A DNA stretch of 15,217 bases from Gemmatimonadota bacterium (lineage in GTDB: Bacteria > Gemmatimonadota > Gemmatimonadetes > Longimicrobiales > Gaopeijiaceae): contig JAHHMJ010000284.1 of NCBI GenBank assembly GCA_018678395.1, forward strand, positions 1 through 15,217. The letters run 5' to 3'. A program made the position numbers and the translations under genes. Below the pieces are notes generated by a model that saw nothing but the letters and a program-made list of their open reading frames with translations, was not told the origin of the DNA and made no database searches. This document shows, piece by piece, positions 1-5,827 of this stretch; position 1 is the stretch's first letter; each line of letters starts with the position of its first letter.

Positions 1-42
1 GGGGGCGAGGTTCGCTGGACCGAGGTCGGCGAGCTGGCTTGA
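1..42 (+). CDS. C-terminal tail of an upstream gene (partial)
   Basis: Frame 1 is open from the window edge to a TGA at 40-42 and reads GGEVRWTEVGELA. It lies 59 bp before the kinase start and on the same strand, so it may belong to the same transcription unit. Thirteen residues are too few to assign a family. The reading frame could be fortuitous, although the spacing to the next gene is what one expects of a real gene end. Confidence 0.35.
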   Translation, partial: GGEVRWTEVGELA

Positions 43-101
43 TCGGGCCGGGGCGACCGGGGTAGGTTGGCCGCCTTCCCTCTCCCGTTCCCGAGGCACC
101 C

Positions 102-1295
102 GTGGCGTCGTCGCCTTCGGTCTCCGACATCCCCGTGCACGACCCCGACGACCCGGCCACCGGAGCGGAGCGCGAGCTCCGGCAGTCCCAGCGGATGGAG
201 GTGATCGGCCAGATGGTCAGCGGGGTCGCGCACGATCTTGCCAACATTCTGACCGCGATCCAGGGGTTCGCCGAGCTCGCGTCGGACGGCGCGCCCGAAC
301 CGGTGCGGGCGGTGATCGACGAGATCCGCGCGACCGCCGACCGGGGGACGGACCTCACCCGCAAGCTGCTCGCGGTGGGGCGTGCGCGCGATCTGCGGCC
401 CCGTGCGGTGGACCTGAACGACTGCGTGGCCGAAGTCGGTGCGCTGCTGAGTCGAGTGGTCGGGCCCGATCTCGAGATCCGAACGCGCCTGATCGAGGGA
501 CTACCCCCGATTCGCGGCGTCGTGAGCGATCTCGAAATGGTCCTGCTCAACCTCGTTCTCAACGCGCGCGACGCGGTGGGGGGCGCGGGGTGGATCGAAA
601 TCGGGACCCGCATGGGCGCGCCCTCCGAGGACGAGCCCTGGCGCCACGTCGTTCTGTCCGTCGCGGATTCGGGTGTCGGCATGGACGAGGAGACGCTCGC
701 CCGCGTCTTCGAGCCCTTCTTCACGACCAAGGACGAAGGGGTGGGCACCGGGTTGGGACTGGCGGTGGTCGCCGACGTCGTGCGTGATCTCGGCGGGCGC
801 ATCGCCGTGGAGAGCGCCCCGGGCCGCGGCACGACCTTCACCCTCCACCTGCCCGCGCCGGAGGATCTCGAGGCCGGCGGTGCCGACGTACGCCCCGCCC
901 AGGCCGCCGGCGGAAACGAGACCGTCCTGCTGTGCGACGACGACACGGGGGTCGTGCGGATGCTGGCGTCCGCGCTGCGGAGGGTCGGGTATCGCGTCAT
1001 CGAGACCCATGGCCCGCACGAGGCGATCGCGGCCTTCCACGAACGCGACGGACGCATCGACCTGCTCGTCACCGACGTGGTCATGCCGGAGCTGAAGGGC
1101 CAGGACCTCTGGGCGCAGCTGCGGATGGGGCGCCCCGAGCTGCCGGCGGTGCTGCTCTCGGGCTACACCCCCGATGGCCTCGAGGCGCAGGGGATCGACC
1201 TCGCGGGCGGGAAGCTCCTGCAGAAGCCGTTCAGCCCGGAACAGCTCCGGGTCACGGTGCGGGTCGCCCTCGACGAGAACCTGCTGCCCGGTTGA
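102..1295 (+). CDS. Soluble hybrid histidine kinase with C-terminal receiver (CckA-like core)
   Basis: The protein (397 aa) should autophosphorylate on a histidine and pass phosphate to its own receiver. The H box is GVAHDLANILTAI around residues 41-53 (His44), of the HDFNNLLTAI type seen in CckA-like hybrid kinases. The N box has Asn154, the G1 box is DSGVGM (189-194), the F box is EPFF (204-207) and the G2 box is GVGTGLGL (213-220). A complete receiver follows at about 274-390, with acidic pocket Asp279-281, phospho-acceptor Asp325, Ser353 and Lys375. There is no transmembrane segment, PAS or other sensor domain, so it is cytoplasmic and probably depends on a partner for input. The GTG start has GAGG five bases upstream. 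The gene directly precedes the sigma-54 activator and probably forms an operon with it, as in FleSR/FlrBC pairs. The kinase assignment is firm; the flagellar role is inferred from context. Confidence 0.9.
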   Translation: MASSPSVSDIPVHDPDDPATGAERELRQSQRMEVIGQMVSGVAHDLANILTAIQGFAELASDGAPEPVRAVIDEIRATADRGTDLTRKLLAVGRARDLRPRAVDLNDCVAEVGALLSRVVGPDLEIRTRLIEGLPPIRGVVSDLEMVLLNLVLNARDAVGGAGWIEIGTRMGAPSEDEPWRHVVLSVADSGVGMDEETLARVFEPFFTTKDEGVGTGLGLAVVADVVRDLGGRIAVESAPGRGTTFTLHLPAPEDLEAGGADVRPAQAAGGNETVLLCDDDTGVVRMLASALRRVGYRVIETHGPHEAIAAFHERDGRIDLLVTDVVMPELKGQDLWAQLRMGRPELPAVLLSGYTPDGLEAQGIDLAGGKLLQKPFSPEQLRVTVRVALDENLLPG

Positions 1296-1373
1296 GTCCG
1301 CGGCGGTCGATCCGTAGTCTTCCCCTCGGTACCGCGTTCGTGGAGTGGTGCCGTCCCCCTCACCGGACGACCG

Positions 1374-2726
1374 ATGGCGCGTATCCTCTGCGTGGATGAC
1401 GAGGCTGGAGCCCTCGAAGTCCTGAAGGAGACCCTGCGGAAAGCCGGACATGAACCGGTCGGGGTGCGGAACGTCGATGCGGCCCTTGCGGTGCTGGGCC
1501 GGGGCGGGGTCGATCTCATTCTCTCCGACTACCGCATGCCGGGGACCTCGGGCCTCGAGTTCCTCCAGCAGATCCAGGAATCCGGACTCGACGTGCCGCT
1601 GGTCATGATCACGGGCCACGCTTCGGTCAACCACGCCGTCACCGCCATGAAGGCGGGGGCGATCGACTATCTCACGAAGCCCATTCGCGCGGGGCAGTTG
1701 GAGCTGGTCGTCCAGCAGGCGCTGGAGCTGGTCCGTCTGCGTCGACAGAACCAGGCGCTGCGAAGTGAGGTTTCCGAGCTGCGGGCGGGCCACGAACTGG
1801 TGGGCGAGAGCCGGCCGTTCGAGAAGCTCATGGACACCATCCGCGCCGCGGCCCCGACACGGGCCAGCGTGCTGCTCCAGGGCGAGTCCGGGACCGGGAA
1901 GGAGGTCCTGGCGCGGACCATCCACGAACTGAGCGGACGCGACGACGGCGCGTTCATCACGGTGAACTGCGCAGCCATGCCGGAACACCTGGTCGAGAGC
2001 ATCCTCTTCGGGCACGAGAAGGGCGCTTTCACCGGAGCCGTGAAGCAGGTGAAAGGGGCCTTCGAGCGGGCGAATCGGGGAACGCTCCTCCTCGACGAGA
2101 TCTCGGAGATGCGGCTCGACCTCCAGGCCAAGCTTCTGCGCGCGCTGCAGGAGAACGAGTTCGAGCGCGTCGGGGGCACGTCGCCCGTTCGGGTCGACGT
2201 GCGTGTGATCGCCACCACCAACCGGGATCTGCCGCGGGAGGTCGACGAGGGGCGGTTTCGCCAGGACCTCTACTACCGCCTGAACGTTCTACCGATGCGC
2301 GTACCCGCCCTCCGTGAACGGGGCGACGACATCGCGCGCCTCGCCCAGTACTTCGCGAGGAAGGTCGCGCGCGACCTGGATCGGCCCACACCCGCGTTCA
2401 CGCCGGAGGGGCTCGAGCGGTTGCAGACCTACCCCTGGCCCGGCAACGTGCGCGAGCTCGCCCACGCCGTGGAGCGTGCGGTGATCCTCGCGCAGTCACC
2501 CGAACTGGGCCCGGAGGCCTTCGACCTTCTCGGCGACGCTCCGTCGGGCCGAGGGCTCGGGGTGCCGGAAGGCGCCGTCGTTCTCGAGTCGCTCAAGCTG
2601 GAGGACGCCGAGGCGGCGCTCATCGAGGCTGCGCTCGAGCGCACCGAGGGCAATCGGACCCGCGCTGCCGCGCTGCTCGGCATGAGCGTGCGCACGCTGC
2701 GCTCGAAGCTCAACCGCGGGGCCTGA
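1374..2726 (+). CDS. NtrC-family sigma-54-dependent response regulator
   Basis: The protein (450 aa) is a full bacterial enhancer-binding protein. Its receiver spans about 1-120, with Asp8/Asp9, phospho-acceptor Asp52, Thr80 and Lys102. The AAA+ domain spans about 140-375, with Walker A GESGTGKE (170-177), an intact sigma-54 contact loop GAFTGA (217-222), Walker B LLLDE (238-242) and WPGNVREL (355-362). A Fis-type helix-turn-helix lies at about 425-447. All key residues are present, so it should activate sigma-54 promoters when phosphorylated. The hybrid kinase ends 78 bp upstream and is the obvious partner. The intergenic region just downstream holds a strong sigma-54 promoter and a long dyad before fliA, which suggests fliA is a target. 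The role thus resembles FleR, FlrC or FlbD, but the exact orthology cannot be settled from sequence alone. Confidence 0.95.
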   Translation: MARILCVDDEAGALEVLKETLRKAGHEPVGVRNVDAALAVLGRGGVDLILSDYRMPGTSGLEFLQQIQESGLDVPLVMITGHASVNHAVTAMKAGAIDYLTKPIRAGQLELVVQQALELVRLRRQNQALRSEVSELRAGHELVGESRPFEKLMDTIRAAAPTRASVLLQGESGTGKEVLARTIHELSGRDDGAFITVNCAAMPEHLVESILFGHEKGAFTGAVKQVKGAFERANRGTLLLDEISEMRLDLQAKLLRALQENEFERVGGTSPVRVDVRVIATTNRDLPREVDEGRFRQDLYYRLNVLPMRVPALRERGDDIARLAQYFARKVARDLDRPTPAFTPEGLERLQTYPWPGNVRELAHAVERAVILAQSPELGPEAFDLLGDAPSGRGLGVPEGAVVLESLKLEDAEAALIEAALERTEGNRTRAAALLGMSVRTLRSKLNRGA

Positions 2727-2773
2727 GGCGCCGACGCACAACAGGGCGCCCGGCAATCGCTGCCGCCTTGGGG

Positions 2774-2790
2774 CCGGAAGAATCTTCCGG
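2774..2790. repeat. 17-bp perfect dyad (operator or terminator candidate)
   Basis: CCGGAAGA-A-TCTTCCGG is perfectly symmetrical, with 8-bp arms and a single central base. It lies 47 bp after the stop of the sigma-54 activator. As RNA it could form a 7-bp stem with a three-base loop, but only TT follows, so an intrinsic terminator is weakly supported. As DNA it has the shape of a site for a dimeric regulator. I cannot tell which. Confidence 0.4.
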
Positions 2791-2860
2791 TTCGGCGAGA
2801 TCTGCCCCCCTCCGACCGGTCCGCTCGTGGCCCGTCACCTTCTGAAAGCCACCGCATCAT

Positions 2861-2876
2861 GATCTCGGGAGAGATC
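2861..2876. repeat. Short dyad GATCTC-GGGA-GAGATC
   Basis: Two perfect 6-bp arms flank GGGA, immediately next to the 31-bp dyad at 2876-2906. It may be an additional regulator half-site or chance in a palindrome-rich stretch. It has no obvious sequence in common with the other dyads here. Confidence 0.25.
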
Positions 2877-2906
2877 CATAAGCGTCTGATTGTCAGACTC
2901 TTATGG
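2876..2906. promoter_or_regulatory. 31-bp dyad, candidate enhancer site for the sigma-54 activator
   Basis: The left arm CCATAAGCGTCTGA and the right arm TCAGACTCTTATGG are reverse complements at 13 of 14 positions and are separated by TTG. The site is notably AT-rich for this window. Its centre is near 2891, about 90 bp upstream of the start site expected from the sigma-54 promoter at 2956-2971. That is the usual distance for the upstream activating site of an NtrC-type protein. The activator gene ends 150 bp upstream. The symmetry and spacing are seen directly; which protein binds is inference. Confidence 0.55.
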
Positions 2907-2955
2907 CTGCAGGTGTAGGTTGCTGCGCCGCAGGTGTCGCGTCGATGCGACGAGT

Positions 2956-2971
2956 TGGAACGGCCGTTGCT
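2956..2971 (+). promoter_or_regulatory. Sigma-54 (-24/-12) promoter of fliA
   Basis: TGGAACG-GCCG-TTGCT matches the sigma-54 consensus TGGCACG-N4-TTGCW at 11 of 12 defined positions. The invariant GG (2957-2958) and GC (2969-2970) are separated by exactly 10 bases. Transcription should begin near 2982, giving a leader of roughly 40 bases before the fliA ATG at 3020. A sigma-54 activator gene upstream and a long dyad about 90 bp before the expected start complete the usual arrangement. Confidence 0.75.
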
Positions 2972-3019
2972 CATGGAGTCGTCGTGCAACACCTCCAACC
3001 TCGGCACGGTGGCCAGATA

Positions 3020-3775
3020 ATGAAGGATCAAGCGGAACTGTGGCAGCGGATGCAGGAGAGCGATCTCGTAGCCCGCGAGGCGCTTCTCGAGTCGCACATG
3101 GGCCTGGTACGCCATGTCGCCCTCAAGCTCGCCCGCAGCGCGGGCCCGGGCGTCGAGACCGACGACCTCGTCAGCGCCGGCGTGGTCGGCCTGATCCAGG
3201 CGGTCGAGTCCTACGAGCCCGATCGCGGCCACGCCTTCAGCACGTTCGCCGTGCTTCGCATTCGCGGCGCGATTCTCGACGAGTTGCGTCGACTGGATCC
3301 GGCACCGCGCTCGGTGCGCAAGAAGCAGCGGGCGCTGCAGAAGTCCGAGTCGTCACTGCGCCAGTCGCTCCAGCGTGAGCCCACGCCTGCAGAGGTCGCT
3401 CGGGATCTCGAGATCGGGGTCCCCGACCTGCACAAGTGGACCGATGCGGTGGCGAGAACCCACGTGGTTTCCCTGCACGAGCCTCGCACCGACGACACGA
3501 CCGATACGCGTTTCGACGTGATCGCCGACGGAAGCGGGGAGGAAATCGAGGATCGCATCAACCGTGCCGAAGAGGTGGCCCTGCTCGGCAACTGCATGGA
3601 GCGCCTCAAGGAGCGGGAGCGCCAGGTCCTCTCACTGTACTACTTCGAGGGACTCCGGCTCGCCGGGATCGCCGAGATCCTGGGGGTCACCGAATCGCGG
3701 GTATCGCAGATTCGGCATGCAGCCATGACCACGCTCCGCTCGATGCTGTCGCTCCACGGCGTCGAAGCTTCCTGA
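3020..3775 (+). CDS. fliA: Sigma-28 RNA polymerase factor FliA/WhiG type
   Basis: This 251-aa sigma factor would direct RNA polymerase to late flagellar promoters. Region 2 spans about 20-100 and contains DDLVSAGVVGLIQAVESY, DRGHAFSTFA and RIRGAILDELRRLDPAPRSV, the last being the FliA signature. Region 3 lies at about 101-150, and region 4 at about 193-245 contains RERQVLSLYYFEGL and the helix-turn-helix VTESRVSQIRHAAM. I place the start at ATG 3020, with GGTGG eight bases upstream. An in-frame ATG at 2903 would add 39 Gly/Ala/Val-rich residues, but it lies inside the dyad and upstream of the sigma-54 promoter, so the transcript would not include it. The FlgN/CsrA fusion starts 28 bp downstream, probably in the same operon. 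A matching sigma-28 promoter occurs 1.8 kb downstream. FliA is preferred over a stress sigma because of this context and the PRSVRKK junction. Confidence 0.9.
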   Translation: MKDQAELWQRMQESDLVAREALLESHMGLVRHVALKLARSAGPGVETDDLVSAGVVGLIQAVESYEPDRGHAFSTFAVLRIRGAILDELRRLDPAPRSVRKKQRALQKSESSLRQSLQREPTPAEVARDLEIGVPDLHKWTDAVARTHVVSLHEPRTDDTTDTRFDVIADGSGEEIEDRINRAEEVALLGNCMERLKERERQVLSLYYFEGLRLAGIAEILGVTESRVSQIRHAAMTTLRSMLSLHGVEAS

Positions 3776-3803
3776 CCGGCTGATCGAGACACGGGGAGCC
3801 GCC

Positions 3804-4364
3804 GTGGAGACCGACCGTCTCGCGGATGCGCTGAGTGAAGAGGTCCGACTCCTCACGGAGCTGGCCACCCTCTTCCGGGCTCAGCGGCGTGCGCTGATCC
3901 AGGCCGACGCCCCCGCCGTCGACGGGACCGTGTTCGCGGTGCGTCGCATCGGGAGCACCCTGGGCGAAGCGCGCCGACGGCGCCGGATCCTGATCGGTGC
4001 GGTCACCGGCTGGGAGGACGCCGGCCTCTCCGACCTGGACGACCTCTTGGGTGAGCGGATGTCGCTCGCCCTGATCGAAGCGCGAGGGAGCCTTCAGGCG
4101 ACGGCCGCCGAACTGCGGCGGGAGATCGATCTGAATCTCGCGATCCTGCGATCGCACCTCGCGCGCGATGAAGACCCCTCGGCCCACGCGCTCACCTGTG
4201 AGTTGGGCGAGGCCATTCGCATCGGCGACGACATCCGCGTCGTCGTGCGGGCGATCGAGGACAGCCGTGTCGAGATCGCCATCGACGCGCCCCAGGGAGT
4301 GACCATCGAGTCGGAGAGGCCGGAGCCGGCTCGACTGTCCGACTCCACCGATCCGCCGCTGTGA
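3804..4364 (+). CDS. FlgN-like chaperone fused to a degenerate CsrA domain
   Basis: The protein has 186 aa. Residues 1-120 are helical and follow the FlgN pattern: a leucine/glutamate-rich first helix (EEVRLLTELATLFRAQRRAL), an Asp-containing turn, an RRRR stretch near 58-61, and a late helix with NLAILRSHL. FlgN chaperones the hook-filament junction proteins FlgK and FlgL. Residues 129-171 match CsrA strand by strand: ALTCELGE, AIRIGDDIRVVV, RVEIAIDAPQGVTI. Compared with E. coli CsrA, Leu4, Gly9-Glu10, Ile14-Gly15-Asp16 and Ala36-Pro37 are kept. The RNA-contacting Arg6, Arg7 and Arg44 are replaced by Cys132, Glu133 and Ser170. The CsrA C-terminal helix is replaced by an acidic, proline-rich tail. 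The GTG start has GGGGAG five bases upstream, and the gene follows fliA by 28 bp. The CsrA-like call is strong; the FlgN call rests on pattern and context. Confidence 0.75.
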   Translation: METDRLADALSEEVRLLTELATLFRAQRRALIQADAPAVDGTVFAVRRIGSTLGEARRRRRILIGAVTGWEDAGLSDLDDLLGERMSLALIEARGSLQATAAELRREIDLNLAILRSHLARDEDPSAHALTCELGEAIRIGDDIRVVVRAIEDSRVEIAIDAPQGVTIESERPEPARLSDSTDPPL

Positions 4365-4409
4365 CCTGACGGCCCCGCTCGGAGTCGCCTCCTGCGGAGA
4401 TGCCCCGGG

Positions 4410-5078
4410 TCAGCCTATCGACGGGACGGTGATCCGCACGGCGTCGTCGATCCACTCCACTCCGAAACCCGCTTCACGGGCTTCGACGAGCAGACTCGCT
4501 CTCGAGCCGACGCGTCCCGTGGTCGCCGGGTCCACCGGCGATGCGACCTGCGGATCCGTCGCCGAGAAGAAGGTCAGGTCTACCCCACCCCCTTCGGAGC
4601 CGATGCGGAGGGTCATCGAATCGACGGTCGTCCCCCCGGCCGCCGCGTCGGCGGCGAGCAGCAGGACCCGGAGGGCCGATGCGAAGTCGATCGACACGGC
4701 CGGCAGGTCCCTCGGAGCGAGGCGCTCGACCGTCACGTCGTGAAAGCGGGGGTGCTGCCGGAGCGCCGCTTCCCAGCCTTCGAGCAGGTCCGCGAGGCTG
4801 GTGGGATCGCTCGTCGGTGCCGGATCGCGAATCAGCCAGCGCAGCTCCCGCAGCAACGCCTCCATCCGCTCCAGGCTGCCCCGCAGATGCTCGGCCGGAC
4901 CGTCGCCGGCGGAGACGGTGGGGCCCATGAGCGACAACCAGCCGAACGCATTCGTCAACTGGCCGTTCAGGTCGTGGCAGTAGCCGGCCAGCACCCGTTC
5001 GGTCGCGGGTGGATGCGGTCCGGCGCCCTCGGGATCGGGGGTGGAGCCGCCGCCGGAGTCCTGCTCTCGGTCGCTCAT
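4410..5078 (-). CDS. ChpT-like histidine phosphotransferase / degenerate histidine kinase
   Basis: The protein (222 aa) has a disordered acidic start, then a dimerisation helix with the H-box-like motif AGYCHDLNGQLTNAFG (His35), then a region laid out like a kinase ATPase domain. The ATP-binding boxes are missing: the N-box position reads RVLLLAADAAAGG without Asn, and there is no DxGxG. This is the layout of ChpT-type phosphotransferases, which carry phosphate between receivers by one histidine without using ATP. A degenerate kinase with another role is the alternative. Its ATG overlaps the stop of the receiver gene upstream (ATGA, 5075-5078), implying translational coupling and joint function. 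It converges on the FlgN/CsrA gene with 45 bp between stops. There is no membrane segment, so it is cytoplasmic. Confidence 0.6.
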   Translation of the reverse strand: MSDREQDSGGGSTPDPEGAGPHPPATERVLAGYCHDLNGQLTNAFGWLSLMGPTVSAGDGPAEHLRGSLERMEALLRELRWLIRDPAPTSDPTSLADLLEGWEAALRQHPRFHDVTVERLAPRDLPAVSIDFASALRVLLLAADAAAGGTTVDSMTLRIGSEGGGVDLTFFSATDPQVASPVDPATTGRVGSRASLLVEAREAGFGVEWIDDAVRITVPSIG

Positions 5079-5443
5079 GACACCTCCGCCATGGCTTCGA
5101 TGCGGTCGAGGAGGGCGGGGAAGTCGAACGGCTTTCCGACCACCCGAGGATGACGAGAGAGCTCACCGAGACTCGGCACGTCGCCCGTCAGGAGGAGCGC
5201 TCCCCCCTTCGGAGGCCCATCAGCCTCGCACTCCCGCCAGAATGCGACTCCGTCGCGAGGCATGCCGGCGTCCACGAGCGCCACGTCCGGCGCTTCGTCC
5301 AGGAGGAGCGCCCGTGCGGTGTCGGTGTCCGCTGCGGCGAAGACCTGATGGCCCCGACGCTGGATCCAGAGGGTCAGCGCGAGCCGCAACGAGGGGTCGT
5401 CGTCGGCCACGAGTACGCGCAGGGCAGCGCCGTCGGAGGTCAT
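5075..5443 (-). CDS. Single-domain response regulator (receiver only)
   Basis: From the ATG at 5443 the protein is 122 aa and begins MTSDGAALRVLVADDDPSLR. It is essentially one receiver domain: an acidic triplet near residues 14-16, phospho-acceptor Asp58 in ALVDAGMP, a Thr86 switch residue (LLLTGD) and Lys104 in GKPF. There is no output domain, so it likely works as a phosphate carrier or sink, or by protein contact, like CheY or DivK proteins. Its stop codon overlaps the start of the ChpT-like gene, and the two probably form a phosphorelay step. In-frame starts at 5482 (ATG) and 5497 (GTG) would add up to 18 arginine-rich residues. None of the starts has a clear ribosome site; I prefer 5443 because it sits close to the domain. 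Confidence 0.85.
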   Translation of the reverse strand: MTSDGAALRVLVADDDPSLRLALTLWIQRRGHQVFAAADTDTARALLLDEAPDVALVDAGMPRDGVAFWRECEADGPPKGGALLLTGDVPSLGELSRHPRVVGKPFDFPALLDRIEAMAEVS

Positions 5444-5547
5444 GAGCCGGGTGGGACGGAGGACGTTCGGGGACGCGCGCATGGAGCCGCGAGCCACGTC
5501 GACACACTACCCGTTCGGTGCCTCGACGCCAACCGGAGCGGGTGCTC

Positions 5548-5574
5548 TAAACCTTCCGGCGACCTCTCCGATAC
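5548..5574 (+). promoter_or_regulatory. Sigma-28 (FliA) promoter of the flgM-like operon
   Basis: TAAA (5548-5551), a 15-base spacer and TCCGATAC (5567-5574) fit the sigma-28 consensus TAAA-N15-GCCGATAA. Ten of 12 bases match and the spacing is exact. TAAA is rare in sequence this GC-rich, which makes chance less likely. Transcription should start near 5582, about 40 bases before the ATG at 5621. The cognate sigma factor is encoded in the window at 3020-3775. Confidence 0.7.
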
Positions 5575-5588
5575 TCGCTTGTGAGGTT

Positions 5589-5613
5589 GGAACCGAGGAC
5601 GCAGGCGGACGGA
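5589..5613 (+). other. Cluster of four GGA motifs in the flgM-like leader
   Basis: GGA occurs at 5589, 5597, 5607 and 5611 within the leader predicted from the sigma-28 promoter. The last copy is part of the ribosome binding site GGAG, six bases from the ATG. CsrA-type repressors bind GGA motifs that overlap ribosome sites, so this is a possible target. GGA is common in GC-rich leaders and hairpin-loop presentation was not established, so the call is tentative. Confidence 0.25.
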
Positions 5614-5620
5614 GAAGCGA

Positions 5621-5827
5621 ATGCACGTGGACGGCAAGGGCCCGAACGACGGCCCAGGACCCGAGGGGAATCCCGCGGGCGAGTGGGGCGCGTCCTCCGG
5701 GCTCGGAGCCGACCGGATGGACCGCGTGCGTGCACGGCTCAGGTCGGGCTTCTACGATCGACCCGAGGTCCTGGCCCGGACTGCCCTCCTCATCCTCGAG
5801 TCCGGCGACCTACGAGGTGCTCCTTGA
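5621..5827 (+). CDS. flgM: Small FlgM-like anti-sigma-28 factor
   Basis: The protein has 68 aa. The first 30 residues are Gly/Pro-rich and likely disordered. Residues 33-60 read DRVRARLRSGFYDRPEVLARTALLIL after the methionine. This resembles the FlgM C-terminal sigma-28 binding region, whose pattern is an Arg/Val helix, a G-x-Y turn, then a helix starting near Val-x-Ala and ending in Leu-Leu. FlgM holds FliA inactive until the hook is complete and it is exported. The protein is shorter than the usual FlgM of about 90-100 aa. Support from context is good: a sigma-28 promoter lies about 40 bases upstream of the start, the typical control of flgM, and fliA is nearby. The ATG has GGAG six bases upstream. 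The next gene overlaps its stop codon. Without that context the sequence match alone would be weak. Confidence 0.55.
   Translation: MHVDGKGPNDGPGPEGNPAGEWGASSGLGADRMDRVRARLRSGFYDRPEVLARTALLILESGDLRGAP

Noticed and set aside
501..2015. Long minus-strand open frame of 504 codons.
   Set aside because: It is antisense to the kinase and activator genes, has no domain resemblance, and is the usual shadow in GC-rich DNA.
2954..2999. Nested inverted repeats GTTGGA/TCCAAC and GTTGC/GCAAC, which suggested a riboswitch or structured leader for fliA.
   Set aside because: The left arms are part of the sigma-54 promoter itself, so the expected transcript from about 2982 would not contain them.
2903..3019. 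N-terminal extension of the sigma factor from the in-frame ATG at 2903 (39 extra residues).
   Set aside because: It begins inside the 31-bp dyad, lies upstream of the sigma-54 promoter and is Gly/Ala/Val-rich without family similarity.
4365..4409. Weak inverted repeat CTGAC/GTCAG between the converging FlgN/CsrA and ChpT-like genes as a bidirectional terminator.
   Set aside because: The arms are only five bases, one overlaps a stop codon, and there is no T run on either side.
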